This document shows, piece by piece, positions 44,209-52,660 of a stretch of 64,000 nucleotides of DNA. The stretch comes from Mermis nigrescens. Its lineage: Eukaryota; Nematoda; Enoplea; Mermithida; Mermithidae. The translations under genes and the position numbers were made by a program. How positions within the stretch are numbered: position 1 is the first letter of the stretch; the number at the start of each line of letters is the position of its first letter. The stretch covers positions 8,730,342 through 8,794,341 of the forward strand of contig JAVLUZ010000154.1 in NCBI GenBank assembly GCA_036768485.1, written 5' to 3'. The notes beneath the pieces are model-generated. The model was not told the origin of the DNA and did no database searches. It was given only the letters and a program-made list of their open reading frames with translations.

Positions 44209-45603
44209 TCATAAAAAAACTGGCGGATGATCTTTTTGCGCAGCTTGCTGTTTTGGCGCGATGGTTTGTTGTCTTATATCAGGTGGTTCGTTGTCGTCGT
44301 CAGACTCAGACGCTTCAGATTCGAGGTTAGCGACATTAGCAACGGGTTTACGTTCGAGTTTATAACGTTGTTCGTCGTGATCGTACTTAGGATGACGCGA
44401 TAATAAGTCCGCAGCGCAGTTATATGCGCCTGGTACATAAACAACCTCATACTCGTATTCCTGCAATTTTAAACCCCATCGTCTTAGACGACTGGAAGGA
44501 TCTTTTACATTTACGAGCCAAGTAAGCGCCTGATGATCTGTTTCTACGATGAATTTTTTACCATAAAGATAATGCCTATAATGCTTAATTGCCCAGACAA
44601 CCGCTAAAGCCTCCTTCTCAGAAGTGGCATAGTTACATTTGGCCGAGTTTAAAACACGGCTAGCATAACCAAGGATGAAACGATTTTTAGATGGAAGATG
44701 TTTTTGCGTAAGAATGGCACCTAGCGTGTAATTGCTTGCGTCGGTTGTCAGGATGAATTGATGATCATTATCGAACTTGGGCAACTGCAAAATCGGTGGT
44801 GAAGTGAAGGCATCTTTTAACGTTTGAAAAGCTTTTTGATGTTCCTCAGTCCAAAGAAATTCCGTGTCTTTCCTTAATAAACGAAAAAGAGGTTTCGCGA
44901 TTTTCGCGAGATCTTTTACAAATTTTTTGAACCATTGTACTAGACCAAGAAATTTCTGTAAAGCTTTCACCGTTTTTGGAACTGGAAAATTGATCAAATC
45001 TGCAATTTTAGTTAAGTCAGGAGCAATACCTAGCAAACTTATGCGATGGCCCAAAAATTGGACTTCTGCATGAGCTAGATGACATTTTTCTGGTTTAACC
45101 CTTAAGTTTGCGTTTTGTAGCGCGCGAAAGACATTTTCTAGATCTTTAAGATGCTCTGAAAACGTGCGCGAAAACACAATTATATCGTCGATGTATACGA
45201 GGCAGGTTTTCCAATTTAAACCAGCGAGAACAAGCTCCATAAGGCGCTGAAAATCGACAGGGGCGTTTTTTAAACCAAAAGGTAACACTTCGAATTCGTA
45301 GTGACCTACAGGACAGATAAAAGCGGTTTTTTCACGCGATTTTTCGTCAAGGGGGATCTGCCAATACCCAGATTTTAAGTCTAGCGTACTAAAGTAAGCT
45401 GCAGACCCTAGGGCATCAAAATAATCGTCAATTTGAGGTAGGGGGTAAATTTGGGTTTTTGTCACATCATTCAGTCGGCAATAATCCACAACTGGGCGGA
45501 GGGAACCATCTTTTTTCCCAATTAAAAACAAAGGACTGGCCCAGGGGCTTGTTGTTGGCCTGATGACTTTTTCCGCAATCATTTCATTAATTATTCTTTG
45601 CAT
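44209..45603 (-). CDS. Reverse transcriptase and RNase H
   Basis: 464 codons. RT palm motifs: LDLKSGYWQI (D75), PFGLKNAP, YIDD at 137-140 and FLGH. RNase H: TTDASNYTLGAIL, SEKEALAVVWAIKHYRHYLYG, ETDHQALTWL, which is the Ty3/Gypsy pattern. It is in frame with the protease ORF, separated by one TGA at 45612-45610. It ends at a stop created by a shift in a T7 run; the other frame continues through the missing linker into integrase. Confidence 0.97.
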   Translation of the reverse strand: MQRIINEMIAEKVIRPTTSPWASPLFLIGKKDGSLRPVVDYCRLNDVTKTQIYPLPQIDDYFDALGSAAYFSTLDLKSGYWQIPLDEKSREKTAFICPVGHYEFEVLPFGLKNAPVDFQRLMELVLAGLNWKTCLVYIDDIIVFSRTFSEHLKDLENVFRALQNANLRVKPEKCHLAHAEVQFLGHRISLLGIAPDLTKIADLINFPVPKTVKALQKFLGLVQWFKKFVKDLAKIAKPLFRLLRKDTEFLWTEEHQKAFQTLKDAFTSPPILQLPKFDNDHQFILTTDASNYTLGAILTQKHLPSKNRFILGYASRVLNSAKCNYATSEKEALAVVWAIKHYRHYLYGKKFIVETDHQALTWLVNVKDPSSRLRRWGLKLQEYEYEVVYVPGAYNCAADLLSRHPKYDHDEQRYKLERKPVANVANLESEASESDDDNEPPDIRQQTIAPKQQAAQKDHPPVFL

Positions 45604-45609
45604 GGCTTG

Positions 45610-46530
45610 TCAGCGCGCGTGTTCGACACGATAAGTTTTACCTACAACAGGAGGACTATCCCCTGTGTCGATATGATGCTTAACGAGTGGAGTGCGACCG
45701 AGTGGTTCGCCTTTTAAAGCGAATATCGAATTATATTTATGACAAAGATCACGAATTTGCTGTTGTTCCTTAGAATTAGCGATGCAACCCTGTAAAGCCT
45801 TATTTATCGAAGAAAAAAGTTCAGGTGAGCGATCGTCTGAAACAGAAACATGAGATACAACATCAACATCAGACGTTAGCGATCCAATTAGCTCTCCAGT
45901 GTCGACTTGAACAGGCGATTTCGAGATATTACATAATCGCAGAGGGAAAACTGAAACTGAGGTGTCGACGATGGCAGGGGCGACAAAAAGTGAACTTTTG
46001 CGCATAAAATCTGGATCGGGCTCGAAAAGTGCAATATCTGCATCGTAGGAACCATGACTTATATAAGCAGGTGTTATTAATTCGTGACGCGGCAAAATTG
46101 TGATTGGCTCTGAAATTGAAACATGCACGCAGATAGGACATGCGATTTTAGCATTTGGATTGGTGCGAAACTGCAATTTTTCGCTCGGTGATAAGAGATT
46201 TAATTTTATACCATTTATGAACGCGCAATCTTCGATGGGATTTACCCAGAGTAATGCGGAACGGCAAAAATCAAAACCGAGAAGCATGTCTTCTGGTAAT
46301 TTATCAATAATAGACACTAACGTGGGTATAGAATGATCTGCGATAGTTATAGTCATATTAAAATTAAAGCGAACAGCTACTGTTGTGTCACCTACACCAT
46401 GCACGACTTTAGACGTTTGTTTCGGAGGTAACCTGAAACCAAGTCTTAAAAACGCTGCAGTAGTCATCATTGTGACTTGCGAGCCAGTGTCAATTAGTGC
46501 CGGGATTTTTACACCATGAATTTCAGCCAA
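45610..46530 (-). CDS. Retrotransposon aspartic protease and RT leader
   Basis: 306 codons. Aspartic protease active site LIDTGS (D14) near the start and a second landmark MLLGFDF at about 82-88, as in retropepsins. The C-terminal third (ALKGEPLGRTPLVKHHIDTG) is the usual RT leader. Ends in a single in-frame TGA before RT; nothing else is disturbed, so it looks like a point mutation (for example CGA to TGA) rather than a natural gene end. Confidence 0.93.
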   Translation of the reverse strand: MAEIHGVKIPALIDTGSQVTMMTTAAFLRLGFRLPPKQTSKVVHGVGDTTVAVRFNFNMTITIADHSIPTLVSIIDKLPEDMLLGFDFCRSALLWVNPIEDCAFINGIKLNLLSPSEKLQFRTNPNAKIACPICVHVSISEPITILPRHELITPAYISHGSYDADIALFEPDPDFMRKSSLFVAPAIVDTSVSVFPLRLCNISKSPVQVDTGELIGSLTSDVDVVSHVSVSDDRSPELFSSINKALQGCIANSKEQQQIRDLCHKYNSIFALKGEPLGRTPLVKHHIDTGDSPPVVGKTYRVEHAR

Positions 46531-46623
46531 AATGGTGGGTAGATTTGTACCTGCATGACTAACTATCGGAATTTCAGAATCCTGATTTAAGGTAGGGGAT
46601 GATAGTCATTTTTTCGAGAACCG

Positions 46624-46883
46624 CTAATCTTCGCTGCAATCTATCATATTCTTCCAAAAATGCTTGAGATGCAAAATTTTCTTCCCGCTTAATTTCTTCA
46701 GATTGATGAGAAGTAACCATGTTTGCATTTTTCTTAGGCGAGTAGGGCGGTTGCGGTAGGGGATAACTCCGGCGGGCTGGTAATCTGCTACATATGTGAC
46801 ATTAGGGGGATAATTTCGAGGCGCAGAACGATAATTGGAATTATAGTACGTATTACGCTGTTCTGGCGGATGAGTCACATAAG
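46624..46883 (-). pseudogene. Gag-Pol linker fragment, downstream of the TRIM insertion
   Basis: Y/N/P-rich minus-strand peptide (PEQRNTYYNSNYRSAPRNYP) that continues the composition of the fragment on the other side of the TRIM. The frame would be continuous with 47932-47397 if the TRIM and one duplicated TAAG were absent. Confidence 0.7.
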
Positions 46884-47396
46884 TGTAACGGGGGCGCCGC
46901 CTCCCACCGTTATGTGAGCAAAATTTTACCCGCACCGGTTTCCCGGATCTTCCGCTCTGATTCGCGTGTGTAGTACTAATCGACTACTCGGGCTCTCGCT
47001 CACAACTGCGCAAAGTATTGAATAATATTGAGAAACAATGAAACATCAACGTCATGGGTTAAACTTCAAAGTAGGCATTTCTAGCCGTTGTAGCACTCCT
47101 GCTACACTCCTCCCTCTAGGAGAAAGCGTAAGCGCAGACAACTCCAGAGAACGAAGTCTGGGACCTCCAATATGTAACGGGGGCGCCGCCTCCCACCGTT
47201 ACGTGAGCAAAATTTTACCCGCACCGGTTTCCCGGATCTTCCGCTCTGATTCGCGTGTGTAGTACTAATCGACTACTCGGGCTCTCGCTCACAACTGCGC
47301 AAAGTATTGAATAATATTGAGAAACAATGAAACATCAACGTCACGGGTTAAACTTCAAAGTAGGCATTTCTAGCCGTGAGTAGCACTCCTGCTACA
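46884..47396 (-). mobile_element. TRIM-like miniature LTR element nested in gag-pol
   Basis: Two direct repeats of 223-224 bp (46884-47106 and 47173-47396), each TGTAACGGGGGCGCC...CTGCTACA, bracket only 66 bp. On the minus strand the 66 bp start with TAT then TGGAGGTCCCAGAC (primer-site-like) and end with AGAGGGAGGAG (purine tract) against the next LTR. TAAG flanks both sides (46880-46883 and 47397-47400), a 4-bp target duplication. The two LTRs differ at about four places. No coding capacity. The host element's polymerase and integrase, or a relative's, could mobilise it; purine tract and TGTAG LTR start resemble the host element. Confidence 0.92.
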
Positions 47397-47932
47397 TAAG
47401 GATTATTTTGGCGATAGTCAGAAGATTGCATGCGATTATCATAAGGCTGATTCTGATAGTTTTGGCGATAATTCGGCGCGTAGTTGTTATAGCTTTGCCT
47501 AAAAACTGGACGCAGAGCGTCTAGAATCAAAACGTGCTCAGAACTTTGCGAGATAGGTTGGCGATTTTGGCTTTGATCGCGATATCTAGACTTAGACTGA
47601 GGCCGATTATTATAATTTGAGCGCGACGATGAGCGATTACTATTATTCCAAGAACGCGACTGACTACGTTGGCGCGCAACGGGCTCGAATTTCGCTTGCT
47701 GTGCATTTTTGTCGAGTTTGCGCTGTCTTATCTTTTTAAAACATTGGTCTTCAACATTACCCATGCGCTTACAAAAATCGCAAAATTTACGCGCTGTGGA
47801 TTGCTCATTTTTGGGGCGTTTTGATCGAGAAAACGTCTTATTACGCGAAGCGATCATGATCGGCATTATTAGAAAAACGAACAGATTCCTTAGAAATTGC
47901 ACCAGTAGTAGGATTGGCGATGGTCGAAACAT
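47397..47932 (-). pseudogene. Gag C-terminal part with altered zinc knuckle
   Basis: Minus-strand frame with a basic, Q/N/S/R-rich sequence and one zinc-knuckle-like CDFCKRMGNVEDQC. The canonical C-x2-C-x4-H-x4-C has N in place of H. Frame is +1 relative to Gag at 47841-49466; they overlap by ~90 bases. The TRIM interrupts the 3' end. Confidence 0.8.
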
Positions 47933-49466
47933 AAGGCGTTGGCGCTTTTTTCGCTACAAGTTGGCGAGCTGCATACTCTGCGCATTTAGCATTATGTAAA
48001 AATTCATGTAGCTCAGCTTCAGGCGCACGTTGATAGGCTGCAGTTGAAATTTCAGGTAGCATACCGCGCTTTAATTGATGGCGAAGCATTTCGTTAAATT
48101 GCTCAGAGTTGGTTTCAATATGAGGTCTAGCGCGTCTTAGTTGTTTGTGAAGCGCGAGATAGTAAGCTTGGACAGACTCATTGGGCTGTTGCTTACGGTC
48201 AAGAAAGTGGTCATATAACGTATCGTGATCGAGAGGGCGAAATTCTGCGATCATAGCGTACTTAGTCTTAGTATAAGAATTACGCACTTCTTGAGGTAAC
48301 GCTTCATACAAATTTAACGCATAGTCGTCGAAAAATGATGAAACAAATTCAGCTCGATCTTTTTTATCAATTTTGTATATTTTTGCCAATCTTTCAAATT
48401 CACTGAAAAATTTTCGAATATCAGTTTTTTCACCCTGAAAAGATTTCCTAGCAGCTACTGCTATATGCATTTGCTGTATGAAAGGACCGCGATTAATGGC
48501 TTCAGCAACAGATGATTTATCGCGCGAAGATGATGAAGAATCTGAATTATGACGCGAGCAACGAGAACCGCGACGCGAACTTCCACTGCGGCGCGAGCGA
48601 TGCGAATCTTCCTGCTGCGAAGAGCTAGTGTCCTCATCTGAAAATCTGACGTGGCGCTGGCTGGCTGGCGGCGCGACTATATTGTCCCTGATTGGCATGG
48701 AGTCGTCGTTAGGATTTGCTAAATTATCGTGCGCTGAAAAATTATCGCTCCTGAAATGCGACGCGTGCTGCATAGGCACGCTTTCCGCGTTAGGAGGAAA
48801 ATAATGCAAAGGCGGCGGATTTAAAGAAGGATGTTGCGTATTATTTACAGCATTAGGCACAAATTCGGGTGCTAGCTGATTTAAAGGCCGCTGCAAAAAT
48901 TCTGAAAAAGTAGGCGCGTTTTCAACACTTTGCTGATTAAACGCGTGCTGCATAGGATGCGCAGAATTAGGTAAATTATCCGCAAAAAGAGGGTTTTGCA
49001 CATGCTGCTCACGCATACGCGACGATCTAAAATCAACAGGCGTACGATCACTCATAGGTAAAATAGGCACAGATGTCCTTTCGGACGCGAGTATAACCTT
49101 AGGCTTAGGATTATTAATTGGAGGCCGAATGACAGGTGATGAATTATCAAACTCGGTTTCGTTATTTACCGTCTGTTCGACACGCCGTTTTGGTAATTCG
49201 ATAGGTACATGATTAATTACGTTTTCGTCATTATGTACTCGCGAAGACTGATTAGCCTCAGGGCGAGCAGAAAACGTAGCCGTAGGCCGGTTATTAAGTT
49301 CCTCATGTATTTGGCGCAATTCTTGCGCATGCTGAAAATTCAATTTTTCCTGCTGAAACTGCATTTTCTGAATACTCTCAAGAATAGTCGAAAGAATTCG
49401 ATCAGAATTTGACGAATTAGGACGAGTTTCATCCTCATTTTGCTTTTCAGATGCATTACTTTCCAC
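47841..49466 (-). CDS. Gag (capsid region)
   Basis: 541 codons. The N-terminal ~300 residues are disordered, N/S/P-rich with an SR patch (RRSGSSRRGSRCSRHNSDSS). Residues ~330-500 are a retrotransposon Gag/capsid-like helical region (FFSEFERLAKIYKI, YEALPQEVRNSY, YDHFLDRKQQPNESVQAYYL). It ends at TAA just before the zinc-knuckle frame, so nucleocapsid is reached only by a +1 shift or after mutation. No clear shift signal identified. Confidence 0.85.
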   Translation of the reverse strand: MESNASEKQNEDETRPNSSNSDRILSTILESIQKMQFQQEKLNFQHAQELRQIHEELNNRPTATFSARPEANQSSRVHNDENVINHVPIELPKRRVEQTVNNETEFDNSSPVIRPPINNPKPKVILASERTSVPILPMSDRTPVDFRSSRMREQHVQNPLFADNLPNSAHPMQHAFNQQSVENAPTFSEFLQRPLNQLAPEFVPNAVNNTQHPSLNPPPLHYFPPNAESVPMQHASHFRSDNFSAHDNLANPNDDSMPIRDNIVAPPASQRHVRFSDEDTSSSQQEDSHRSRRSGSSRRGSRCSRHNSDSSSSSRDKSSVAEAINRGPFIQQMHIAVAARKSFQGEKTDIRKFFSEFERLAKIYKIDKKDRAEFVSSFFDDYALNLYEALPQEVRNSYTKTKYAMIAEFRPLDHDTLYDHFLDRKQQPNESVQAYYLALHKQLRRARPHIETNSEQFNEMLRHQLKRGMLPEISTAAYQRAPEAELHEFLHNAKCAEYAARQLVAKKAPTPYVSTIANPTTGAISKESVRFSNNADHDRFA

Positions 49467-49519
49467 ATCAAAAAGTTCGACCAGGTAAAACGGCTTCGTT
49501 TTCCGTCTGGTTATCGTCG

Positions 49520-49795
49520 TTATTCTGCGCGCAAGTTAAGATCATTATTAACGATCGTTGCGTCAGAATTTACTTCAATTTGTGTATCAGCAGAATTACC
49601 GGTTCCGGAATGCACACTGCCGGTAGTAGACTCATTATCGGAAGGGATAACGGAGGTATTATTTACCAAAGGGGGTAAAGTAGTATTATCAATCGCCGAA
49701 GAACTGGTTTGATCAGGCTGTAATTGGCGCGCAGGGCGGGCTTGAGGCGGCACCTTTTTAGCTGGAGGGGTACGTAAAATTTTCTTACCACCCAT
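49520..49795 (-). pseudogene. Possible Gag N-terminal fragment
   Basis: Open frame from ATG at 49795 (MGGKKILRTPPAKKV...), basic then S/T/N-rich, in a different frame from Gag 49466. Position and composition fit the start of Gag separated by a frameshift, but no motif proves it. Confidence 0.4.
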
Positions 49796-50266
49796 TATAA
49801 AAATGGAACGTTTGAAATATAAACGTTAGGTAAAAGAAAAATTTTTTCTCCAAAAAATTCGGCTATCTTAAAATCTGAAAAAATTTTTTCGAATTGGACC
49901 CCTCTAGGTATGGGTTTTTCCTAAAAACGTACCTCTATATGCCAAAATAGCAACGAGTACGAAAGAGAGGCACAAACGAGTTTATGAGCGTGGCGAAAGG
50001 CGAAAATATTTCGCTTAGTCGAATAGGTATATAGAAAAAATACCAGCGACTTTACCACAAATACAGAATTTCTTTGCCACGAACGCTTAACTTATCTGCG
50101 CACTGCCGCGGCGCGGACGATACGATAAAAATATACGGGCGAAACAATACACATTTTTAGAATGCCGAAATAAATATTTTTGGGTAAAGAAAATATTATA
50201 TATTAATTTAAATGATGACAGACACCGGATCGGTTGTCGCGAGCAACCTCAAGGGGGAAACTCCAG
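49796..50266 (-). other. Retrotransposon 5' leader with primer-site candidate
   Basis: On the minus strand, one base after the 5' LTR (CTGGAGTTTCCCCC), TGGAGTTTCCCCCTTGAGG begins with the TGG expected for a site pairing with a tRNA CCA end. The plus strand just beyond forms a GGTTG-TCGCGAG-CAACC stem with a 7-base loop (50232-50248) resembling a tRNA T-arm. Which tRNA is not recognised. The rest of the leader is AT-rich and non-coding. Confidence 0.6.
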
Positions 50267-51488
50267 TGTAACTTAAAGGGCGGTTGACACTTTGGAGTTG
50301 TCTTAGCGCGCGCAAACGAGTTGGCTGATTAAGTACTTGAAGTATGTACGGATAACTAAACCGACAGCACGCCGTCGGGGAAGGTACCCAACACACAACA
50401 ACTACCAAAGCAACGAACCCCAATAAGTACCTTCGGGGCTTACCTAAGTACCTATGCTACAGCTAGCGCTGGTCAAGAAGCTGCGGTAAAAACCTGCACT
50501 CTTCCAAAATGACCCTGAATACCTACTACCTAAAATCTCCACGGACGTAATTGGTCCGGTACTTATGGAGATTATGGGAAAGAGATGCCGACCGCAGATC
50601 TTAACCAGGAGTAATTAGATAACCCCGGAATTCGCCCTAGGTCCTTTGACCTTTTTAGACCAAAAGAAATATTTTTCGCGAAAAGAATTGAAAAGGTTTC
50701 GCACTAGATTACCTATGGCGAAACTACTTATAATTTCTGGTTCCAATAGCACTCTGTACTTAAAACACAACAACAAAGAGCTCTACTCCGGGCTGTCATC
50801 AACTATAAAAATTATGTAATAATTTTTATAGATTTTTGGTTTGAAAAAGGAATTGTGAATTTTGCACAAAATGATAAATAAAGATTTTACCCAACGAAAT
50901 CCGGCAAGGAATATATGTATGGCCGGCCAAGTCCCACTTCCTAACTACCTGCGATATATTGCACCTCTAGGTAGTTGATTTTCGTGCTTTTACCAAATCA
51001 AAATAATGTACAAGCAAATGGCGCTGATAGAGTCGGAGATGACACGCCGCAAAAGCAAAGGCCAAACTGCCACAAACCAACTAATAATCCTCAGGGGGAT
51101 TGGCCTACAGTAATAAGAGAAGAAAAATATTGTATAATGTGTTTATGACAAAAATTGTGTGCTTCTTGCACATAGATTTTTCGGGTCTCCGCACAGGCTC
51201 AACGTGAATAGCGGTCATGTCGCCTATGTTTTTAATGTGAAAAGTGATAGGGGACTTGTAGGGGGTTCCACAGTAAAAGGTCGCATCTTTGTATCTCTCG
51301 CGACACATAGCGACAAGAGTCCAACCAAGTGACACTGCGTGGTCGGAATGCCTCCGCATGTCATATCGTCGATCTGAAAATATGGCTGGATCGCCAAAGT
51401 GGAACCAAACGACCGGATGGTCGGAATTGGCGCACTAATGTGCGCAAAGGCCGTACAAGTAACGGCTCGTGTAGATACACTATCTACA
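50267..51488 (-). repeat. 5' LTR
   Basis: 1222 bp, near-identical to 33186-34410. TATAAAAATT on the minus strand near 50828 is a candidate TATA element. The LTR outer edge lies 94 bp downstream of the anoctamin stop codon. Confidence 0.96.
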
Positions 51489-51582
51489 TACATAACTTAA
51501 AAGCATGATATTACAGTAATTAAAAGGCGATGCAAACAAACATATATATCCATTTAATGCTTGAAGAAAGACAGTATAATGA

Positions 51583-51922
51583 CTAAAGTTGTGACGACAT
51601 TCGCGATTTTAAATGACTGACTTCCATTTCATTTTTACGCATTGGAATGAAATCGAACATTGGTCGCACTTGATTATTAATCGCTTTCCTCACTGATCGT
51701 CTGTCTTCGTCCAGGCTTTCCTTCACTAAATGGGCCTGGCGTTCCCGACGATTTCGTACGTAAGAAGGAACGTCATCGACCAACAGATTCACCAGGTACA
51801 TGATGACGAAGAAACCAAGAGAAAAAGCAGCAAAGGCGGTCAGTCTTATTGTTACGATACGCCAATAGTCCCACTTGTGGTTATAGGGATAATCGGGTTC
51901 CCGATAACCCATGTAATAACAT
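51583..51922 (-). CDS. Anoctamin (TMEM16) C-terminal exon
   Basis: Minus-strand last exon: acceptor ATAACTTTCAG ends at 51923, stop TAG at 51585-51583. The peptide starts CYYMGYREPDYPYN, then WDYWRIVTIRLTAFAAFSLG and FFVIMYLVNLLV (a membrane helix), then DDVPSYVRNRRERQAHLVKE. This is the order of the anoctamin C-terminus: Y-R-x-P...YW.IL..RL...F...V...I-P-D-V-P...R.ER. The 'IPDVP' equivalent reads VDDVP. Known: anoctamins are calcium-linked chloride channels or lipid scramblases. A possible ATTAAA polyadenylation signal lies at 51558-51553. Upstream exons are not found; a gap lies 180 bp away. Confidence 0.85.
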
Positions 51923-52103
51923 CTGAAAGTTATACGTAACACCTATGTACATATATCTGAACAAAATTTCAGGAGGCAGGCATGTAGCTGTGGGGGGACA
52001 GGGGGTCCGGACCCCCCAAAATTCAGAAAAAACCGGAAAAATAGGACTTTTTACACGTTATTTTGTGCTATTTTTGGCTTAGACCCCCCAAAATTGGTGT
52101 TGA
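51923..52103. other. Intron segment with G/C-run transposon piece
   Basis: Contains 'ggggggacagggggtccgg' and 'accccccaaaattcag' inverted blocks, ending at the assembly gap. A related inverted piece is at 53525-53643. Confidence 0.5.
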
Positions 52104-52120
52104 NNNNNNNNNNNNNNNNN
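52104..52120. other. Assembly gap (17 N)
   Basis: Run of 17 undetermined bases. It separates the anoctamin exon from the FAF-like exons; a contig join of unknown true length. Confidence 0.99.
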
Positions 52121-52148
52121 TTTTTTAAATTTTTTTTGATTTTGTTCA

Positions 52149-52337
52149 TTACACAGGGTATCTGGTCCTCCGAGGAGAAAGGCGATCTATTGGTACTGCG
52201 CGTGGAACCGAAGACATATTTCGAACAGCGTTGATTTCTTCCTGGAGGTAATGATTTTGCTGATTTTGTGCGCGTTCAACGGATGGATTGGACGACGTAA
52301 AATTATCCTTATCGGCCAAATACTCTTGAACTGCAGT
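52149..52337 (-). CDS. FAF1/FAF2-like gene, exon 2
   Basis: The acceptor TTTCTAG ends at 52338; the frame ACT GCA GTT continues exon 1 in phase 0, giving WDIE then TAVQEYLADKDN, which matches the end of the FAF-family UBA-like helix bundle (W-[DN]-[IL]-E-x-A-V-Q). The rest is polar. The frame meets TAA at 52151-52149, 29 bases before the gap; a weak donor (CCT/GTGTAA) overlaps it, so the exon may splice on into missing sequence. UAS and UBX domains expected for FAF proteins are absent from the window. Confidence 0.7.
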   Translation of the reverse strand, partial: TAVQEYLADKDNFTSSNPSVERAQNQQNHYLQEEINAVRNMSSVPRAVPIDRLSPRRTRYPV

Positions 52338-52660
52338 CTAGAAATTGTAAAGTAATTTGCAAAGTGCCAAATAAGCCTACGACCGATAAATTACTCTAAA
52401 ACCACTAAATTACTATTAAAAAACCTGAAAGCAATCACGTCAATAGGATTAGGCTAAGAGCATAATAATTTTAATCGGTATTTTACGCGAAATTCTTATC
52501 AGAATATTAAGATTTCTTATGACTTTACAAAAACTAATGCATAAGAATCCACGAACCCGCTCCAGCCATACATTAACAAGAAGGATGGTGGGAATGCACA
52601 AGCCAAAGTCCGGACGTCCCCCCACCCCCTTCCAATGCCATAAAATTATTGACCCCCTCC

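Larger units (their letters stand above)
33186..51488 (-). mobile_element. Ty3/Gypsy-type LTR retrotransposon with extra 3' module
   Basis: Two LTRs (33186-34410 and 50267-51488), each TG...CA, bracket an interior read on the minus strand: Gag, protease, RT/RNase H, integrase, then a large extra module. TACA at 33182-33185 and 51489-51492 is a 4-bp target duplication. Domain order PR-RT-RH-IN is that of Ty3/Gypsy. The LTRs differ at only a handful of positions, so insertion was recent, yet the coding region has several frameshifts and stop codons. The interior carries two secondary insertions: a TRIM (46884-47396) and a ~3.76-kb copy of flanking repeat (34829-38587). Confidence 0.95.

Noticed and set aside
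38718..46336. Plus-strand frames across the retrotransposon
   Set aside because: Antisense shadows of the minus-strand protease, RT, integrase and accessory frames.
46884..47396. Tandem duplication or repeat-array reading of the two 223-bp copies
   Set aside because: TG...CA ends, TAAG flanks, primer-site and purine-tract signals fit a TRIM better than a simple tandem duplication.
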